NCBI GenBank assembly: GCA_017999435.1
Contig: JAGNLV010000002.1
Coordinates: 124,001 to 188,000 of the forward strand
DNA length: 64,000 bases
Reading direction: 5' to 3'
Source: Candidatus Zixiibacteriota bacterium
GTDB taxonomy: Bacteria; Zixibacteria; MSB-5A5; GN15; FEB-12
The notes below the pieces were generated by a model, which did not search any database, had not been told where the DNA came from, and was given only the letters and a program-made list of their open reading frames with translations. This document shows, one piece after another, positions 24,701 through 33,119 of the stretch. The number at the start of each line of letters is the position of its first letter. Positions within the stretch are counted from its first letter, which is position 1. Both the position numbers and the translations under genes were made by a program.

Positions 24701-26140
24701 GATGTTGTACCCGGTCACTTCGTCGTACACCCACGGATCCCACTCCAACGAGAGGTCGGAGTGCCCGTACCCCGGGGCGACTTCCAGCCAGGCGGGCGCC
24801 TGCAGCGGATCCAGCAGGAGCGGCAGCGCCGTCTCGCCGGCGGCCGCGCCGGCTGCGAGCCGCTCGAGACCCAGGTTGTCACGGTACGCGGCCGGGTCAG
24901 CGGGAAGATGGGCCAGGTTCCCGGGGACAGTGTGGATGGAGTCCGCCGTGAACATGGAGAAGATCACGCGGAAGCTGGAATCGGGAGCGAGGGTGAACGG
25001 GCCGAGGGAGAGGAGGAAGCGCGCGTCATAGCCATTGCACAGATCGACTGCCAGCGCGGCCGGCGGCGTCAGCCACAGCGGATCGGCCGAGTCGATCGCC
25101 GCCGTGGCGAACTGGTCGTAGTCCCATTCCCGATGGCGCAGCACGTAATACTTGTTGGCGTCGCCGGTCGGCGTGCCGAGACCGCCGGTGCCGAAATCAC
25201 GGAAAGGGTCATCCGGGGCGCCGCGCAGCCGGGGCCCGAAATCGAGTTCGGCATACCCGTTGGAGATCCACCAGTTGCAGTTTGTGTCGGACGGGGACTG
25301 GGAGGCGTTCAGGAAGCGGGCCGCAAGCGCCCGCAACTTCTCCGGCTCACCCGACCCGAAATCCCCGTTGTTATCGATGATGTACGCCGTGCCGACCTCC
25401 CGCACCGCTCCGGCGAGATCGTCAGTCCACCCCTCACCCGTGCTTCCGACCCAAACGACGTCGCCGTCCACGTACAGCCCGACATAACCCGCCTCGATCA
25501 GTTCGCTGCCGATGTTGGTGATGACTGCGTCATAGAAGATGTGTTTGTCCAGGGGCGGGGTGCGCCAGGCGTGGCTGCGCAACGCGACTTTCACGTCCAG
25601 CGGCCGGTGAGTGCTGTCGATCGGATCCTCGCTCGGGCACGATGCGCACGTATCGGTGAACGACGTCCGCAGGCCGAAATCCGACACGGCGGGAAAACGA
25701 TCAACCTCCGGCACGAGCCGAGGGGGGAAAAACTCCTCCACGTTTACCCAACCGTCGTATGTAACCGACACGAGGGTGTCGTTGCCGACGACACCGCCAA
25801 CCCAGAGGCCCCCGGTGAACAGGTAATCGACTCCGCTGTAGGCGGGCGTTTCGAATCCCTGGGACGGCCATGAATCCACCCACGGACCATAGAAGAACCT
25901 AAGGCCGAACTTACCGGCGGCCGTGAACGCGGCATTGATCTCCCCTGTCTGCTGGACGCCGTAGGCCGTCGGCCAGACCACACCGGGATCGCAGACGGAA
26001 TCGGGAGAAAGCGCCAGGGGCGGGAGTGCGGGCCGCCCCGGGTCGGACTCGACGGGCGGCAGCGGACTGCGGGCGACGACCGATATCGCCAGGAGCACGA
26101 CGGCAACCAGCACCGTCGACGCGGATGCGCGGCATGTCAT
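21764..26140 (-). CDS. Very large secreted protein: beta domains, beta-helix and C-terminal dockerin
   Basis: 1458 residues. Signal peptide 1-24. Residues 45-470 resemble secreted proteins with exported beta structure (VSVTYDGWVNVEEFF, TGGLWVGGVVG). About 470-680 looks like two fibronectin-III-type domains (TGYNIYVTPLD, VDRYHVYRGTRYFAP). About 690-900 is an alpha/beta GATase-like segment (MVIIDGPFHDGFPS...LKSGGKLVCFSN). About 1060-1330 is a right-handed beta-helix of repeated short strands. A two-repeat dockerin (about 1362-1425) begins GDLTGEGSVTVADITALIRQVF; the second repeat, ending SVVDITYLVNYVF, has an enlarged first loop. AAGGAGG precedes ATG 26140. Probably secreted and attached through a cohesin, none of which is visible here. 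Confidence 0.85.
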   Translation of the reverse strand: MTCRASASTVLVAVVLLAISVVARSPLPPVESDPGRPALPPLALSPDSVCDPGVVWPTAYGVQQTGEINAAFTAAGKFGLRFFYGPWVDSWPSQGFETPAYSGVDYLFTGGLWVGGVVGNDTLVSVTYDGWVNVEEFFPPRLVPEVDRFPAVSDFGLRTSFTDTCASCPSEDPIDSTHRPLDVKVALRSHAWRTPPLDKHIFYDAVITNIGSELIEAGYVGLYVDGDVVWVGSTGEGWTDDLAGAVREVGTAYIIDNNGDFGSGEPEKLRALAARFLNASQSPSDTNCNWWISNGYAELDFGPRLRGAPDDPFRDFGTGGLGTPTGDANKYYVLRHREWDYDQFATAAIDSADPLWLTPPAALAVDLCNGYDARFLLSLGPFTLAPDSSFRVIFSMFTADSIHTVPGNLAHLPADPAAYRDNLGLERLAAGAAAGETALPLLLDPLQAPAWLEVAPGYGHSDLSLEWDPWVYDEVTGYNIYVTPLDPGLLPHPGAVPPWLIPESPVLAGTAGRTYKAVLPCDPGVFAAVNIAHVSAAGAGALSTSEFIHVPSPSAPDVRSMWFVPGEEEAVVHWPAQAGVDRYHVYRGTRYFAPFYSEGRLAASSYGEPFDSVTADGRWYYYYRMAPYLEVPALESSFTETVADSADFLITAVNAYGFESAPRPVKVLRVPVRDKSLMVLTKTASGPGGIFSPTAFCEQFYQAAFRYEIFDYINAADPQWLQLMPYDMVIIDGPFHDGFPSPTGGFPVALERYLKSGGKLVCFSNLGAYYGMGYLTGPGTRALPSSVRSWFGVDSATCTGYGYYYTNGIPHVDSIFAFHTAEPIGGGFPSLSCDTAAFPLAANWTTFWPETSPPSVATFTLSSDPSADAVATHVFRSLAPATSLQEGGIVGVKSRVAFFDDTSDVHLFGFHLYHMDTLDARALLAALRTPNSAPALALTGEPGYERKGVVPQWGNPGTAFEFRVEFSDPDGDLPLPGYPRVHLYSALTGGPAVGSPFPMTAVSGARSAGQVYAAVVQDLPPDPSYTYWFEARDEHGAAAAGAVTAAHRFYGPVVTDPGGAVRWVAVTGNDTTGTGDEGAPLASVQRAADLANNGDTIRIGDGVYPGAFLSFWGKQLVIESVHGAAATVIDGGLSPNVIASTKIGVPLAGFEDSTFVLRDLTLRNFGNDTLDGRVLDLNGSSPSIRDCRFEATRGRSAGAVVCRGGSPVFEGCAFIANRADSAGGAVWLDSCEIRFVGCTFAGNAAPLGSAVWASASHVTLERCILAYGQGSPPVAFDPAHPGAVTVSCTDLFGNAGGDWSGCLAGLGTGDNLTRNPQFCDTTGGDYHLFVHSPCRAEMNNCAALIGAYAVDEACAGCCALRGDLTGEGSVTVADITALIRQVFRGGAEPGCPEHSNVNGGLGVSLIGPVSVVDITYLVNYVFRGGSAPPACGFPGAPEEVVPDFGAVGGAAPVPSPRP

Positions 26141-26275
26141 GGGAGAGACCTCCTTGGGGGCCCTGCGGCCGATTCAGCGGTTGGACCGGTTTTGCGCCAA
26201 GAAACACGACCGGCGCACCGAAAGCAAGGCCAATCTCTCCATGTTCCCCTCCGCGGCCGCCGCGCCCCTCGCCGC

Positions 26276-26998
26276 CTAGCCCTCCCAGCTCTCCGCGAGC
26301 GTCATGATGTCCTTGACCAGGATTGGCTCGACGGCATGGAACCCCTGGCCGTACTTCACACGCGTCAGGAGCCCGAACGAGCGGCTGGTGGCGGCAATCC
26401 CCTCGAGGTAGTCGCGCGACTTCTCGGGGTTCAAAAACTGCGAGCGGTGGGCCGAGAGGGCCTGGATCCAGCGGTCGAAGTGCGGCGTGATGTCGACGAC
26501 GAAGTTGGGGGAAACGCCGGGGGGCAGGAAGTAGTGGAAGATGCGCGTGACCAGGTGGGGTTCGCCGGGGACGTCGGCTTTCTTCAGCGCCGCGAGGTTG
26601 GCGGCGTTGATGGCGATGATGCCGGCGGCGACATGATCCGGGTGCGACTGGCGCCGGCCGTGGCCGACGTGCGGGTACGGGGCCAGGACGATGCGGGGAC
26701 GGGTGCGCCGCAGAACCTCCGCCAGGGCCCGCCGGTGTTCATAGGTGTCCTCCAGCCGGGTGTCCCCCCAGTCAAAGCGGGCGACGACCTCGGCGCCCAG
26801 GATCCCGGCCGCCTCCTCCACCTCCCGCCGCCGGATCTCGGCGGTGCCGCCGGTGCCCAGTTCCCCCTCGGTGAGAATGGCGACGGCGACTTTGTAGCCC
26901 CGCCGGGCGGCGTCGATCAGCACGCCGCCGGTCCCCACCTCGACGTCGTCGGGGTGTGCTCCCACGGAAAGCAGATCGTAGGGGGTTGTCTCAGCCAT
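26276..26998 (-). CDS. PIG-L family N-acetylglucosaminyl deacetylase (BshB1-like)
   Basis: 240 residues. Zinc-ligand motif AHPDD (14-18) and SHPDH (about 118-122) mark the PIG-L/LmbE fold; YEHRRALAEVLRRTRPRIVLAPYPHVGHGRRQSHPDH fits the BshB1 subgroup that deacetylates GlcNAc-malate in bacillithiol synthesis. LmbE-like mycothiol or other GlcNAc deacetylases are alternatives. No bshA or bshC is in the window. GGAAAGGA precedes ATG 26998. Other thiol-linked genes in the window (OsmC, DUF302, FmdB) make a low-molecular-weight thiol plausible, but this is inference. Confidence 0.88.
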   Translation of the reverse strand: MAETTPYDLLSVGAHPDDVEVGTGGVLIDAARRGYKVAVAILTEGELGTGGTAEIRRREVEEAAGILGAEVVARFDWGDTRLEDTYEHRRALAEVLRRTRPRIVLAPYPHVGHGRRQSHPDHVAAGIIAINAANLAALKKADVPGEPHLVTRIFHYFLPPGVSPNFVVDITPHFDRWIQALSAHRSQFLNPEKSRDYLEGIAATSRSFGLLTRVKYGQGFHAVEPILVKDIMTLAESWEG

Positions 26999-27020
26999 CC
27001 GCCTGTCCTTTCCTTCTACA

Positions 27021-27051
27021 AAAAAGCCCGGAGAAACGAGTTCTCCGGGCG
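27021..27051 (-). terminator. Intrinsic terminator of the esterase-like/FadL operon
   Basis: A perfect 10-bp stem (27027-27036 with 27042-27051), 5-nt loop, then six Ts on the minus strand, 20 nt after the stop at 27072. Confidence 0.9.
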
Positions 27052-27071
27052 CATGTGCCGGTCAAATCGGG

Positions 27072-28406
27072 TCAGTTCCCGCCCTGCTGGTTCTGGCGGG
27101 CCTGACGGAAGCAGTTCGAGTGGAAGATGAGCACTTCGCGCAGCAGGTGGGTGAGGTACTCGTCGCCCCACCCCGGGTTGCCCTCGTAGCCTCCGAAGTA
27201 GTAAATCTCGGGATCATACCGGTACTTCTGCAGCAGCTTGGCGAAGTCCCGGGTCATGACATTGTACCCGAGGGGGTCGTCCTCCCGGGAGTAGGCCACC
27301 CAGAAGTGGGTGTTGGGAAAGGCCCGCCCCTGGCTTTCGGCGTTGTAGATCATCGAGTCCGGGCTGTTGCGCAGCCACAGGTCCCAGATCGGTTCGTTGG
27401 GCGCGCTGTAGGGCCGGCCGAACCGATCAAACGGGAGGTGGACCTGAAACGAGAAATCGGCGGCGCTGATGAGATCGGGCAGGAGCGTCTCCGTACCTGC
27501 AATTTTGTAGCGGGTGCGCACCCACGTATCGGTCCCCGTGATCTTCGCGGAGTCGGGACAGGCGACTCTGGGCCCAGTCTGGGTGTACGTGATCACCGGG
27601 TACACGAGGGTGTCGTGCGGGGAAAAAGCCATAGCGCCGCCGGTGAGGAGACGGCTGATCTCGTTGTAGCTGGAGGTGTCCCACTTAGTGGCGAAGGGTA
27701 CGCCGGACTGTTCGGCGATGGCCTTTGCGAACAGGGGGATCAGGCCGCCCTGGCCGTCGAGGCCGTCGAAATCCATCGGGCCGTTGATGACGCTGATGGA
27801 TCCGAAGCGTCCGGGGTGTTTGAGGGCGGCGCGGACGGCGCCATAGGCGCCGGTGCCGATCCCGCCGATGGCGGTCATGCACTGCGCCGTGTCGAAAGCG
27901 CCGGGGCCGAGCGCATTCTCCCGGATGTGGTCGATCAGCGTGCCGCCGACCAGAGTGTCATAATTGCCGCAGCCGCCGCCCGATCCCGCCCACCAGTAGC
28001 CGCCCAGAACCGGGTCGTTCTGGGGGACGAAGATGGCCATCGGCTCAAGGAGCCCTTCCGCCATCAACTCATTGGCCACCTGCGAGAGGCCGTGGTGGAA
28101 ATAGTACCACTCGTCGGCGTCTTCCGGCGGCAGGAGCACCAGGAGGGGAAGCGGGTGGTCCGGGTGGTAGTTCGGCGGCGGGCCCCACTCATTGTACTTC
28201 GGCACCCAGGCTTTCAGGTAGAGCATCCAACGACCCTGGTTGCGGATCTGGGTGGACAGTTCCTGGAAGAACATGTGATCGGCGGTCAGCACGCCGCTCT
28301 CGCCGTCATATACAGGTCCGGTGTTGTCACCCCGGTCGGAGCAGCCCGTCGCCAGCGTGAGCACCAGAATCAAAGCAGCCAGTAGGTATCTCGTCATTGC
28401 TTGCAT
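27072..28406 (-). CDS. Esterase-fold lipoprotein with missing nucleophile
   Basis: 444 residues. A lipoprotein signal ends at Cys22 (LATGC). Residues about 85-420 follow the putative-esterase fold (PF00756 type): HPLPLLVLLPPEDADEW, then the elbow AIGGIGTGAYGAVRAALKHPGRFGSISVINGPMDF (179-213), which lines up with GxSxG...SGALD of that family. The nucleophile Ser is replaced by Gly184 (GIGTG, 182-186), so catalysis by the usual triad is not expected. It may be a surface-binding pseudoenzyme. It lies 11 nt behind the FadL-like barrel gene and is probably co-transcribed. AGGGAGG supports the start at 28406. Confidence 0.75.
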   Translation of the reverse strand: MQAMTRYLLAALILVLTLATGCSDRGDNTGPVYDGESGVLTADHMFFQELSTQIRNQGRWMLYLKAWVPKYNEWGPPPNYHPDHPLPLLVLLPPEDADEWYYFHHGLSQVANELMAEGLLEPMAIFVPQNDPVLGGYWWAGSGGGCGNYDTLVGGTLIDHIRENALGPGAFDTAQCMTAIGGIGTGAYGAVRAALKHPGRFGSISVINGPMDFDGLDGQGGLIPLFAKAIAEQSGVPFATKWDTSSYNEISRLLTGGAMAFSPHDTLVYPVITYTQTGPRVACPDSAKITGTDTWVRTRYKIAGTETLLPDLISAADFSFQVHLPFDRFGRPYSAPNEPIWDLWLRNSPDSMIYNAESQGRAFPNTHFWVAYSREDDPLGYNVMTRDFAKLLQKYRYDPEIYYFGGYEGNPGWGDEYLTHLLREVLIFHSNCFRQARQNQQGGN

Positions 28407-28417
28407 CTCCGACCTCC

Positions 28418-29929
28418 CTAGAACCGGTAGTTGAACGAGAGGATGGTTTCAAAAGTCTGCGGCTGGTAGTAGCCGGGGAAGCTGGTGAAAGCTTCGTCCA
28501 TGTCAAGGTCCCAGGCCCGCTGGTGCTGCAGACGTGTGTACGAGGTGACGAGGCCGAGATCCCAGCGGTCGAGGTGCACGATGCCGCCGCCGGAGAAGCC
28601 GAACTTATTGCCGGTGTCGAGCAGTTGCGGGGTCAGGCGCCACTCGTTGCGCGCGGGCGACTGATCCCACGACAGCCCGCCCACCAGCGTCAACCCCACC
28701 TCGGGCGCCAGGAATTCCGGAAAGTCATATGAGGCTCCGAGCATCAGCTTCACCGAATTGTCCCAGTCGACCGGTGCGCTGAGGTCGGCGGTGAAGAACT
28801 CGCGGGCCAGCGGCACCGTGTCGGCCGGACCGGCCAGGCCCACGGCGTTCGAGAACGCGAAGTCGAGTCCGTCAAAGCGCGACCAGAACGTGTACTCGCC
28901 GTCGAGCGCCAGCACCAGCCGGTCGGTCGCCTGGTAGGACACGCCGGCGCCCAGGCTCGGCGGCAGATCGAGACCCACCTCGAAATCGGAGATCGGCCGC
29001 ACCACGGCCCCCGAGACGAACAGGTGGCTGATGGTGCCGGGGATGATCCCGGGCAGCGGCGGGTTGGTCACCATGGTCGCGCCGTCCGGCATGTAGAACT
29101 GGCTCTGCGAGGTGCCGCTGATCGTGATCGGGAACGGCAGGTTGAACGTCACCCCCGCCTGCGTGCGCTCGCTCAACTGCACCATCGCCCCGAGGTTGAC
29201 CCCGAATCCCCACCCCTCGCCGTCGCTGCGGCTCCACTGGGTGATCACGTCCCAGGGATAATCCTGCATCACGTCGTAGAGGGGTTCATCGGGCGAATTC
29301 GTGATCGGGTTCCGGCGGAAAAAGACGTTGGTGTAAATGAGGTCGGCGCGCTGCAACTGCAGACCGATCCCGAGGGCGGCGCTGCGCTCGCCCCAGGCAA
29401 ACTCCTTCGCCGCCGTCAGCTGGAATGAGACGACGTCAAGGTTCATGCCGAACTGATCGTCGGGAAAATTCGCGCTGTCGCTGTAGGCGCGCAGGGGCTC
29501 GTAGAGTTTCCACGTGATGTTCCGGTCGAACCGCTGGTAGGCGCTCAGGCCGAACACGGTTTCGCCGGCCACCGGGAGGCGGAGGAGGATGCCGGCGGAG
29601 GGATTGGTGAGGATCTCATGGTTGTTGTAGTTGGTGCGACCGTCGAACACACCGCGGTCGAAGGTGCCGCCCCAGCGGGTGTTCGGCACGAACTCGTCGC
29701 GGTGGTGCACAAAGGCCCAGGCCGATCCCAGCTGGTTGTCCAGGATGTAGGCATAGCCGGCCGGGTTGTAGTAGGCGGCGGTCCAGTCATCCGCAATCGC
29801 CCGGAACGCGCCCCCCATGCCCCGGGCTTTCATCCCGACGCCCGAGTTTTCGAAGCCGCTGGCGCTGATCCCGGAGGACAACAAAACCAGAACGGTCGCT
29901 ACCGTGGCAGAGAATTTCGCAATTCCCAT
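28418..29929 (-). CDS. Outer-membrane beta-barrel, FadL/OmpP1-like
   Basis: 503 residues. The signal peptide (to about 24) is followed by SGFENSGVGMKARGMGGAFRAIADDWTAAYYNPAGYAYI, the N-terminal plug signature of FadL/TodX/OmpP1 transporters (GAFVAxADDxxAxxxNPAGxA). The rest is alternating beta strands ending in aromatic LSFNYRF, as expected for a barrel. It imports hydrophobic substrates across the outer membrane, or serves as a secretion-linked scaffold. The ATG at 29929 is favoured over one 8 codons upstream because GGAG stands ahead of it. Together with the esterase-fold lipoprotein it is driven by the strong promoter at 30108. Confidence 0.9.
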   Translation of the reverse strand: MGIAKFSATVATVLVLLSSGISASGFENSGVGMKARGMGGAFRAIADDWTAAYYNPAGYAYILDNQLGSAWAFVHHRDEFVPNTRWGGTFDRGVFDGRTNYNNHEILTNPSAGILLRLPVAGETVFGLSAYQRFDRNITWKLYEPLRAYSDSANFPDDQFGMNLDVVSFQLTAAKEFAWGERSAALGIGLQLQRADLIYTNVFFRRNPITNSPDEPLYDVMQDYPWDVITQWSRSDGEGWGFGVNLGAMVQLSERTQAGVTFNLPFPITISGTSQSQFYMPDGATMVTNPPLPGIIPGTISHLFVSGAVVRPISDFEVGLDLPPSLGAGVSYQATDRLVLALDGEYTFWSRFDGLDFAFSNAVGLAGPADTVPLAREFFTADLSAPVDWDNSVKLMLGASYDFPEFLAPEVGLTLVGGLSWDQSPARNEWRLTPQLLDTGNKFGFSGGGIVHLDRWDLGLVTSYTRLQHQRAWDLDMDEAFTSFPGYYQPQTFETILSFNYRF

Positions 29930-30079
29930 CCTGATCTCCGTGTTTGATATCATCTCAAATGCGTCTCTCTCGTGGTCAGTGATCGAAGCACGGATGGGGG
30001 CCGACAGGAACGAGTCGGAGAGAAACCACCAGGGGCCGACAGTATCTCCTCCACGGCTTCGGTCAACAAACAGGCAACC

Positions 30080-30108
30080 ATATTAAGGCGGCCGCAGGGA
30101 CTTGTCAA
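30080..30108 (-). promoter_or_regulatory. Sigma-70 promoter of the FadL-like operon
   Basis: Consensus -35 TTGACA (30108-30103), 17-nt spacer, -10 TAATAT (30085-30080); 150 bp upstream of ATG 29929. Confidence 0.75.
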
Positions 30109-30452
30109 GGACTTCCACCTGATAATGTAAGTCTGCGCGCCTGATTAAGCATATGCCATCACGCACGTTAGCATTCGACACACAGACGTGCGACGGGGCG
30201 CCGGCGTGCAGTCCATACGGCGCGCCGGAGAAAATTGGACAAGTTGAAAGACGTTGCCCGCTTTGCTCTTATGAAAGCCCCGCCGCACACTCCCCCTCCC
30301 CGCCCCCAGATTGTCGTCTCCGGCTCCGGAAAAAACTTCCCGCCACAGGGGACAACTTTGCCCACGCATAACCTGCTGCGGCGGGTCGCGGCGGCCGCCT
30401 GCCAGCCTGAGGCGCAACGCGCACAAGCGCTTGCCGCATCGCCCCGATCTCC

Positions 30453-30466
30453 GGCACACGGGGTGC
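30453..30466 (+). promoter_or_regulatory. Sigma-54-like promoter of the export gene
   Basis: GGCAC at 30453-30457 and GTGCT at 30464-30468 give GG (30453-30454) and GC (30465-30466) separated by exactly 10 nt, the -24/-12 spacing of RpoN promoters; the -12 T-T-G-C has one mismatch. About 75 nt ahead of the start codon. Confidence 0.4.
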
Positions 30467-30511
30467 TTTTGCCTGCGGCAACGGCCGCCGGAGGCGGTCG
30501 TCAGGCAAAAG
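30466..30511 (+). repeat. 10-bp inverted repeat ahead of the export gene
   Basis: CTTTTGCCTG (30466-30475) and CAGGCAAAAG (30502-30511) are exact inverse copies; the 26-nt interior holds a smaller CCGCC/GGCGG stem. It may be a regulatory site or, if transcription starts upstream, an RNA hairpin 30 nt before the ATG. Confidence 0.45.
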
Positions 30512-30539
30512 GAAGTTGCATTACAGGAAGGTATCGTCC

Positions 30540-32885
30540 ATGCGCAAGCTCATCATCTTCATTCTCCTGGTGATCGTGCTCGTCTCGATCAACTGGTTCC
30601 GCCGGGCAATGGCGCAGGATCTTGGCTCGCTCAGCACCGAGGACATCGCGCGCCTGCGCCGCCAGTACGAGCAGAAGTCAGCGCCGGCCCCCCAGCCCGA
30701 GCCGGGCTACTACGAGAGCCCCCGGATCTTTGAGGAGGACACGGCGTCGCCGGGCCCGCCGGCGGCGCCCGTCGCGGCGCCGTCGCCGCCGGCCCCGGTG
30801 CGCACCGGTTTTGAGCGCGACCGGACGCTCGAACCGTTCGAGGACCTGCGCCCCTTCGGCATGGAACTCTTTGAGAACGCCGGCGAGACCAACCCGCCGG
30901 CCGACCTCGTGTCGAGCGACGACTACGTGCTGGGACCGGGCGACAACGTGATCGTCCACCTGTGGGGCCGGGTCGAACACGAGTACAACCTCACGCTCGA
31001 CCGGGAAGGGAAAGTGTTCATTCCGAAAGTCGGCGACCTTATCGCCTGGGGGCTCACCCTGGAGCAAATGCGCCAGCGGATGAAAGAGCGCCTCGCGGCG
31101 ATCTACTCCGATTTCGAACTCACCGCCTCGCTCGGGAAGATCCGCTCGATCCGCATCTACGTGACCGGGGAAGTCCGCCGTCCCGGCGCCTACACGGTGT
31201 CGTCGCTCACGTCGGTGCTCAACGCGGTGTTCACGGCCGGCGGGCCGAACGAGCGCGGCACGATGCGCGCCATTGCGGTCACGCGCGGGGGCGCGGCGGC
31301 CGCCGCCATCGACCTTTACGATCTGCTCCTCAAGGGGCACAACGCCTCGGACATCCGGCTGCAGACGGGCGATGTCGTGTTTGTCCCGGTGACCGGGCCG
31401 CGGGTGGCGGTGCGGGGGGAGATCCGGCGGCCGGCGATCTATGAGTTGTCGGGCGGGGAGAACGTATCCGACCTGCTGCGGCTGGCCGGGGGGCCGACGG
31501 CGGCGGCGTACCTCGACCGCGTCATGCTCGAGCGGATCTCGCCGGCCGGCGAGTGGCTCGTACGCGACCTCAATCTCAACTGCGGGCCGGCCCAGCCGTG
31601 CGACACGATCGCGCTGGCCGACGGCGACCGGGTCACCGTGTACTCCATCTACGACCTGCGCACCAACATGGTGGCGGTCGGCGGCCGGGTCAAACACCCC
31701 GGCTGCTACGAACGCACCGACTCCACGCGGGTCTCGGACCTGATCGCCCGCGGCCAGCTGCAGCCGCTCGACGTCTATTTCGAGCGGGCCGATGTGTTTC
31801 GCCGCTACCCCGACCGGCGGGTCGAGGTGATTCCGATCGATCTCACCCGGGCGCTGGCCGGCGACCCGGCCTCCGACATCGTGCTGGCCGACCGCGATTC
31901 GCTCCACGTGTACGGCATCGACGACGTGCGCCGCGAGCAGTTCGTGTACATTGAAGGTGAGGTGCATAAACCGGGCAAGTACCCGCTCTACGACGGGATG
32001 ACGGTCGGCGACCTGATCTTCCTGGCCGGCTCGTTCCTGCGCGGCGCCGACGCCGGCGAGGCCGAACTCGCCCGCCTCGACTCGCTCGGCAACGTGGCTA
32101 TTCTGCCGGTGAGCCTGAGCGACTCCGGCGGCTACCGCCGGCTGCTGTGCGAAGACGACCACCTCTTCATCCGCCGCATTCCCGAGTGGGACGCCAACCG
32201 GAGCGTCGTCGTCAGCGGCGAAGTGATGTATCCGGGGACGTACTTCCTGGAGGGGCGGCACGAGGGGCTGCACCATCTGCTCGGCCGGGCCGGCGGGTTC
32301 ACCGCCAACGCTTTCCCGACCGGCATCATCTTCCAGCGGCGCTCGATCCGCGACAACCTCCAGCGCGCCAATGTCCCCGCGCTCCTGGAGCAGTCGCAGC
32401 CCATCGTGCTCGACTCCAACGGCGTCCCCACCACCGACAGCTTTTTCAGCTACCGCGATGAGTCGATGGACCGGATCATCATCGACATGGAGCGCATCCT
32501 GGCCACGGGCGGTTCGGAAGGGGACGTGGTGATGGAACCGGGCGACCGGGTGTTCATCCCGCCGACTCCCTCCGGCATCTCCGTCCTCGGCGCGGTGGGG
32601 GCCAACGGCACGCTGAAGTACGTGGAGGGCCGCAGAGTGAAAGATTACATCGAGCGGGCGGGCAATTTCACCCGGCGCGCCGACAAGAAAGAGACGCGGC
32701 TCATTCGCGCGGGCGGCGAAGTGTTCGCCGGCGGCGACGTCATGGGCAAAGCTGTCCGGCTCGGCGACATCATCGTCGTACCCAGCCAGATCAAGCACGA
32801 CCGCGACTGGCTCAAGACGGTCACCACGGTGGTCACAGCCACGGCCGGACTGGTGACGTCGGCCTACCTGGTGAGCAAACTCTAG
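30540..32885 (+). CDS. Polysaccharide export protein with tandem SLBB domains (Wza-like)
   Basis: 781 residues, outer-membrane/periplasmic capsule or exopolysaccharide export. Signal segment 1-27. A Pro/Ala-rich linker leads to the Poly_export domain (from about residue 125: YVLGPGDNVIVHLWGRVEHEYNLTLD). At least five SLBB repeats follow (each about V-x-GEVxxPGxY ... VxDLIxxAGG), many more than in Wza, as is common in long FCB-group exporters. A hydrophobic C-terminal segment (TTVVTATAGLVTSAYLVSKL) may be the membrane helix. AGGAAGG precedes ATG 30540. It heads the exopolysaccharide locus; its own terminator suggests a separate transcript. Confidence 0.93.
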   Translation: MRKLIIFILLVIVLVSINWFRRAMAQDLGSLSTEDIARLRRQYEQKSAPAPQPEPGYYESPRIFEEDTASPGPPAAPVAAPSPPAPVRTGFERDRTLEPFEDLRPFGMELFENAGETNPPADLVSSDDYVLGPGDNVIVHLWGRVEHEYNLTLDREGKVFIPKVGDLIAWGLTLEQMRQRMKERLAAIYSDFELTASLGKIRSIRIYVTGEVRRPGAYTVSSLTSVLNAVFTAGGPNERGTMRAIAVTRGGAAAAAIDLYDLLLKGHNASDIRLQTGDVVFVPVTGPRVAVRGEIRRPAIYELSGGENVSDLLRLAGGPTAAAYLDRVMLERISPAGEWLVRDLNLNCGPAQPCDTIALADGDRVTVYSIYDLRTNMVAVGGRVKHPGCYERTDSTRVSDLIARGQLQPLDVYFERADVFRRYPDRRVEVIPIDLTRALAGDPASDIVLADRDSLHVYGIDDVRREQFVYIEGEVHKPGKYPLYDGMTVGDLIFLAGSFLRGADAGEAELARLDSLGNVAILPVSLSDSGGYRRLLCEDDHLFIRRIPEWDANRSVVVSGEVMYPGTYFLEGRHEGLHHLLGRAGGFTANAFPTGIIFQRRSIRDNLQRANVPALLEQSQPIVLDSNGVPTTDSFFSYRDESMDRIIIDMERILATGGSEGDVVMEPGDRVFIPPTPSGISVLGAVGANGTLKYVEGRRVKDYIERAGNFTRRADKKETRLIRAGGEVFAGGDVMGKAVRLGDIIVVPSQIKHDRDWLKTVTTVVTATAGLVTSAYLVSKL

Positions 32886-32926
32886 CGGTCCAAGATTCCT
32901 GCATTTATTTCCTTTACCTTCCTGTA

Positions 32927-32966
32927 GCCGCCGGCGCTGTGACGACAGCACCGGCGGCGTTTTTTT
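32927..32966 (+). terminator. Intrinsic terminator of the export gene
   Basis: Stem of about 14 bp with one mismatch (32927-32940 with 32945-32958), 4-nt loop, then G and seven Ts, 40 nt after the stop at 32885. Confidence 0.9.
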
Positions 32967-33119
32967 GTCGGGCGGAATTGTTTTCGCTAGCCGAGGGAAA
33001 TTCCTGCCTCGCGCCCCCGCCGGGGGTGGTCGCACGCCGCCGCCCGGGACTCTCACACGCACGCCTTACCGCCGTCGCCACAACGAGTTCCGCCTCCGCT
33101 GGCGGTTCCCGCGCCATTC

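Larger units (their letters stand above)
29930..30539. other. Gene-free interval between divergent operons
   Basis: 610 bp without a convincing gene. It holds the sigma-70 promoter of the minus-strand FadL operon (30080-30108) and, near its other end, a sigma-54-like motif and an inverted repeat ahead of the plus-strand exopolysaccharide operon. The stretch 30120-30440 shows nothing I can name. Confidence 0.5.

Noticed and set aside
22775-25873. A 1032-residue frame opposite the dockerin protein
   Set aside because: Antisense shadow of the large secreted protein, with Arg/Gly-rich low-complexity translation and no domain.
30678-33062. A 794-residue minus-strand frame across the SLBB export gene
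   Set aside because: Antisense shadow; the plus-strand gene has a Shine-Dalgarno, signal sequence and domain repeats.
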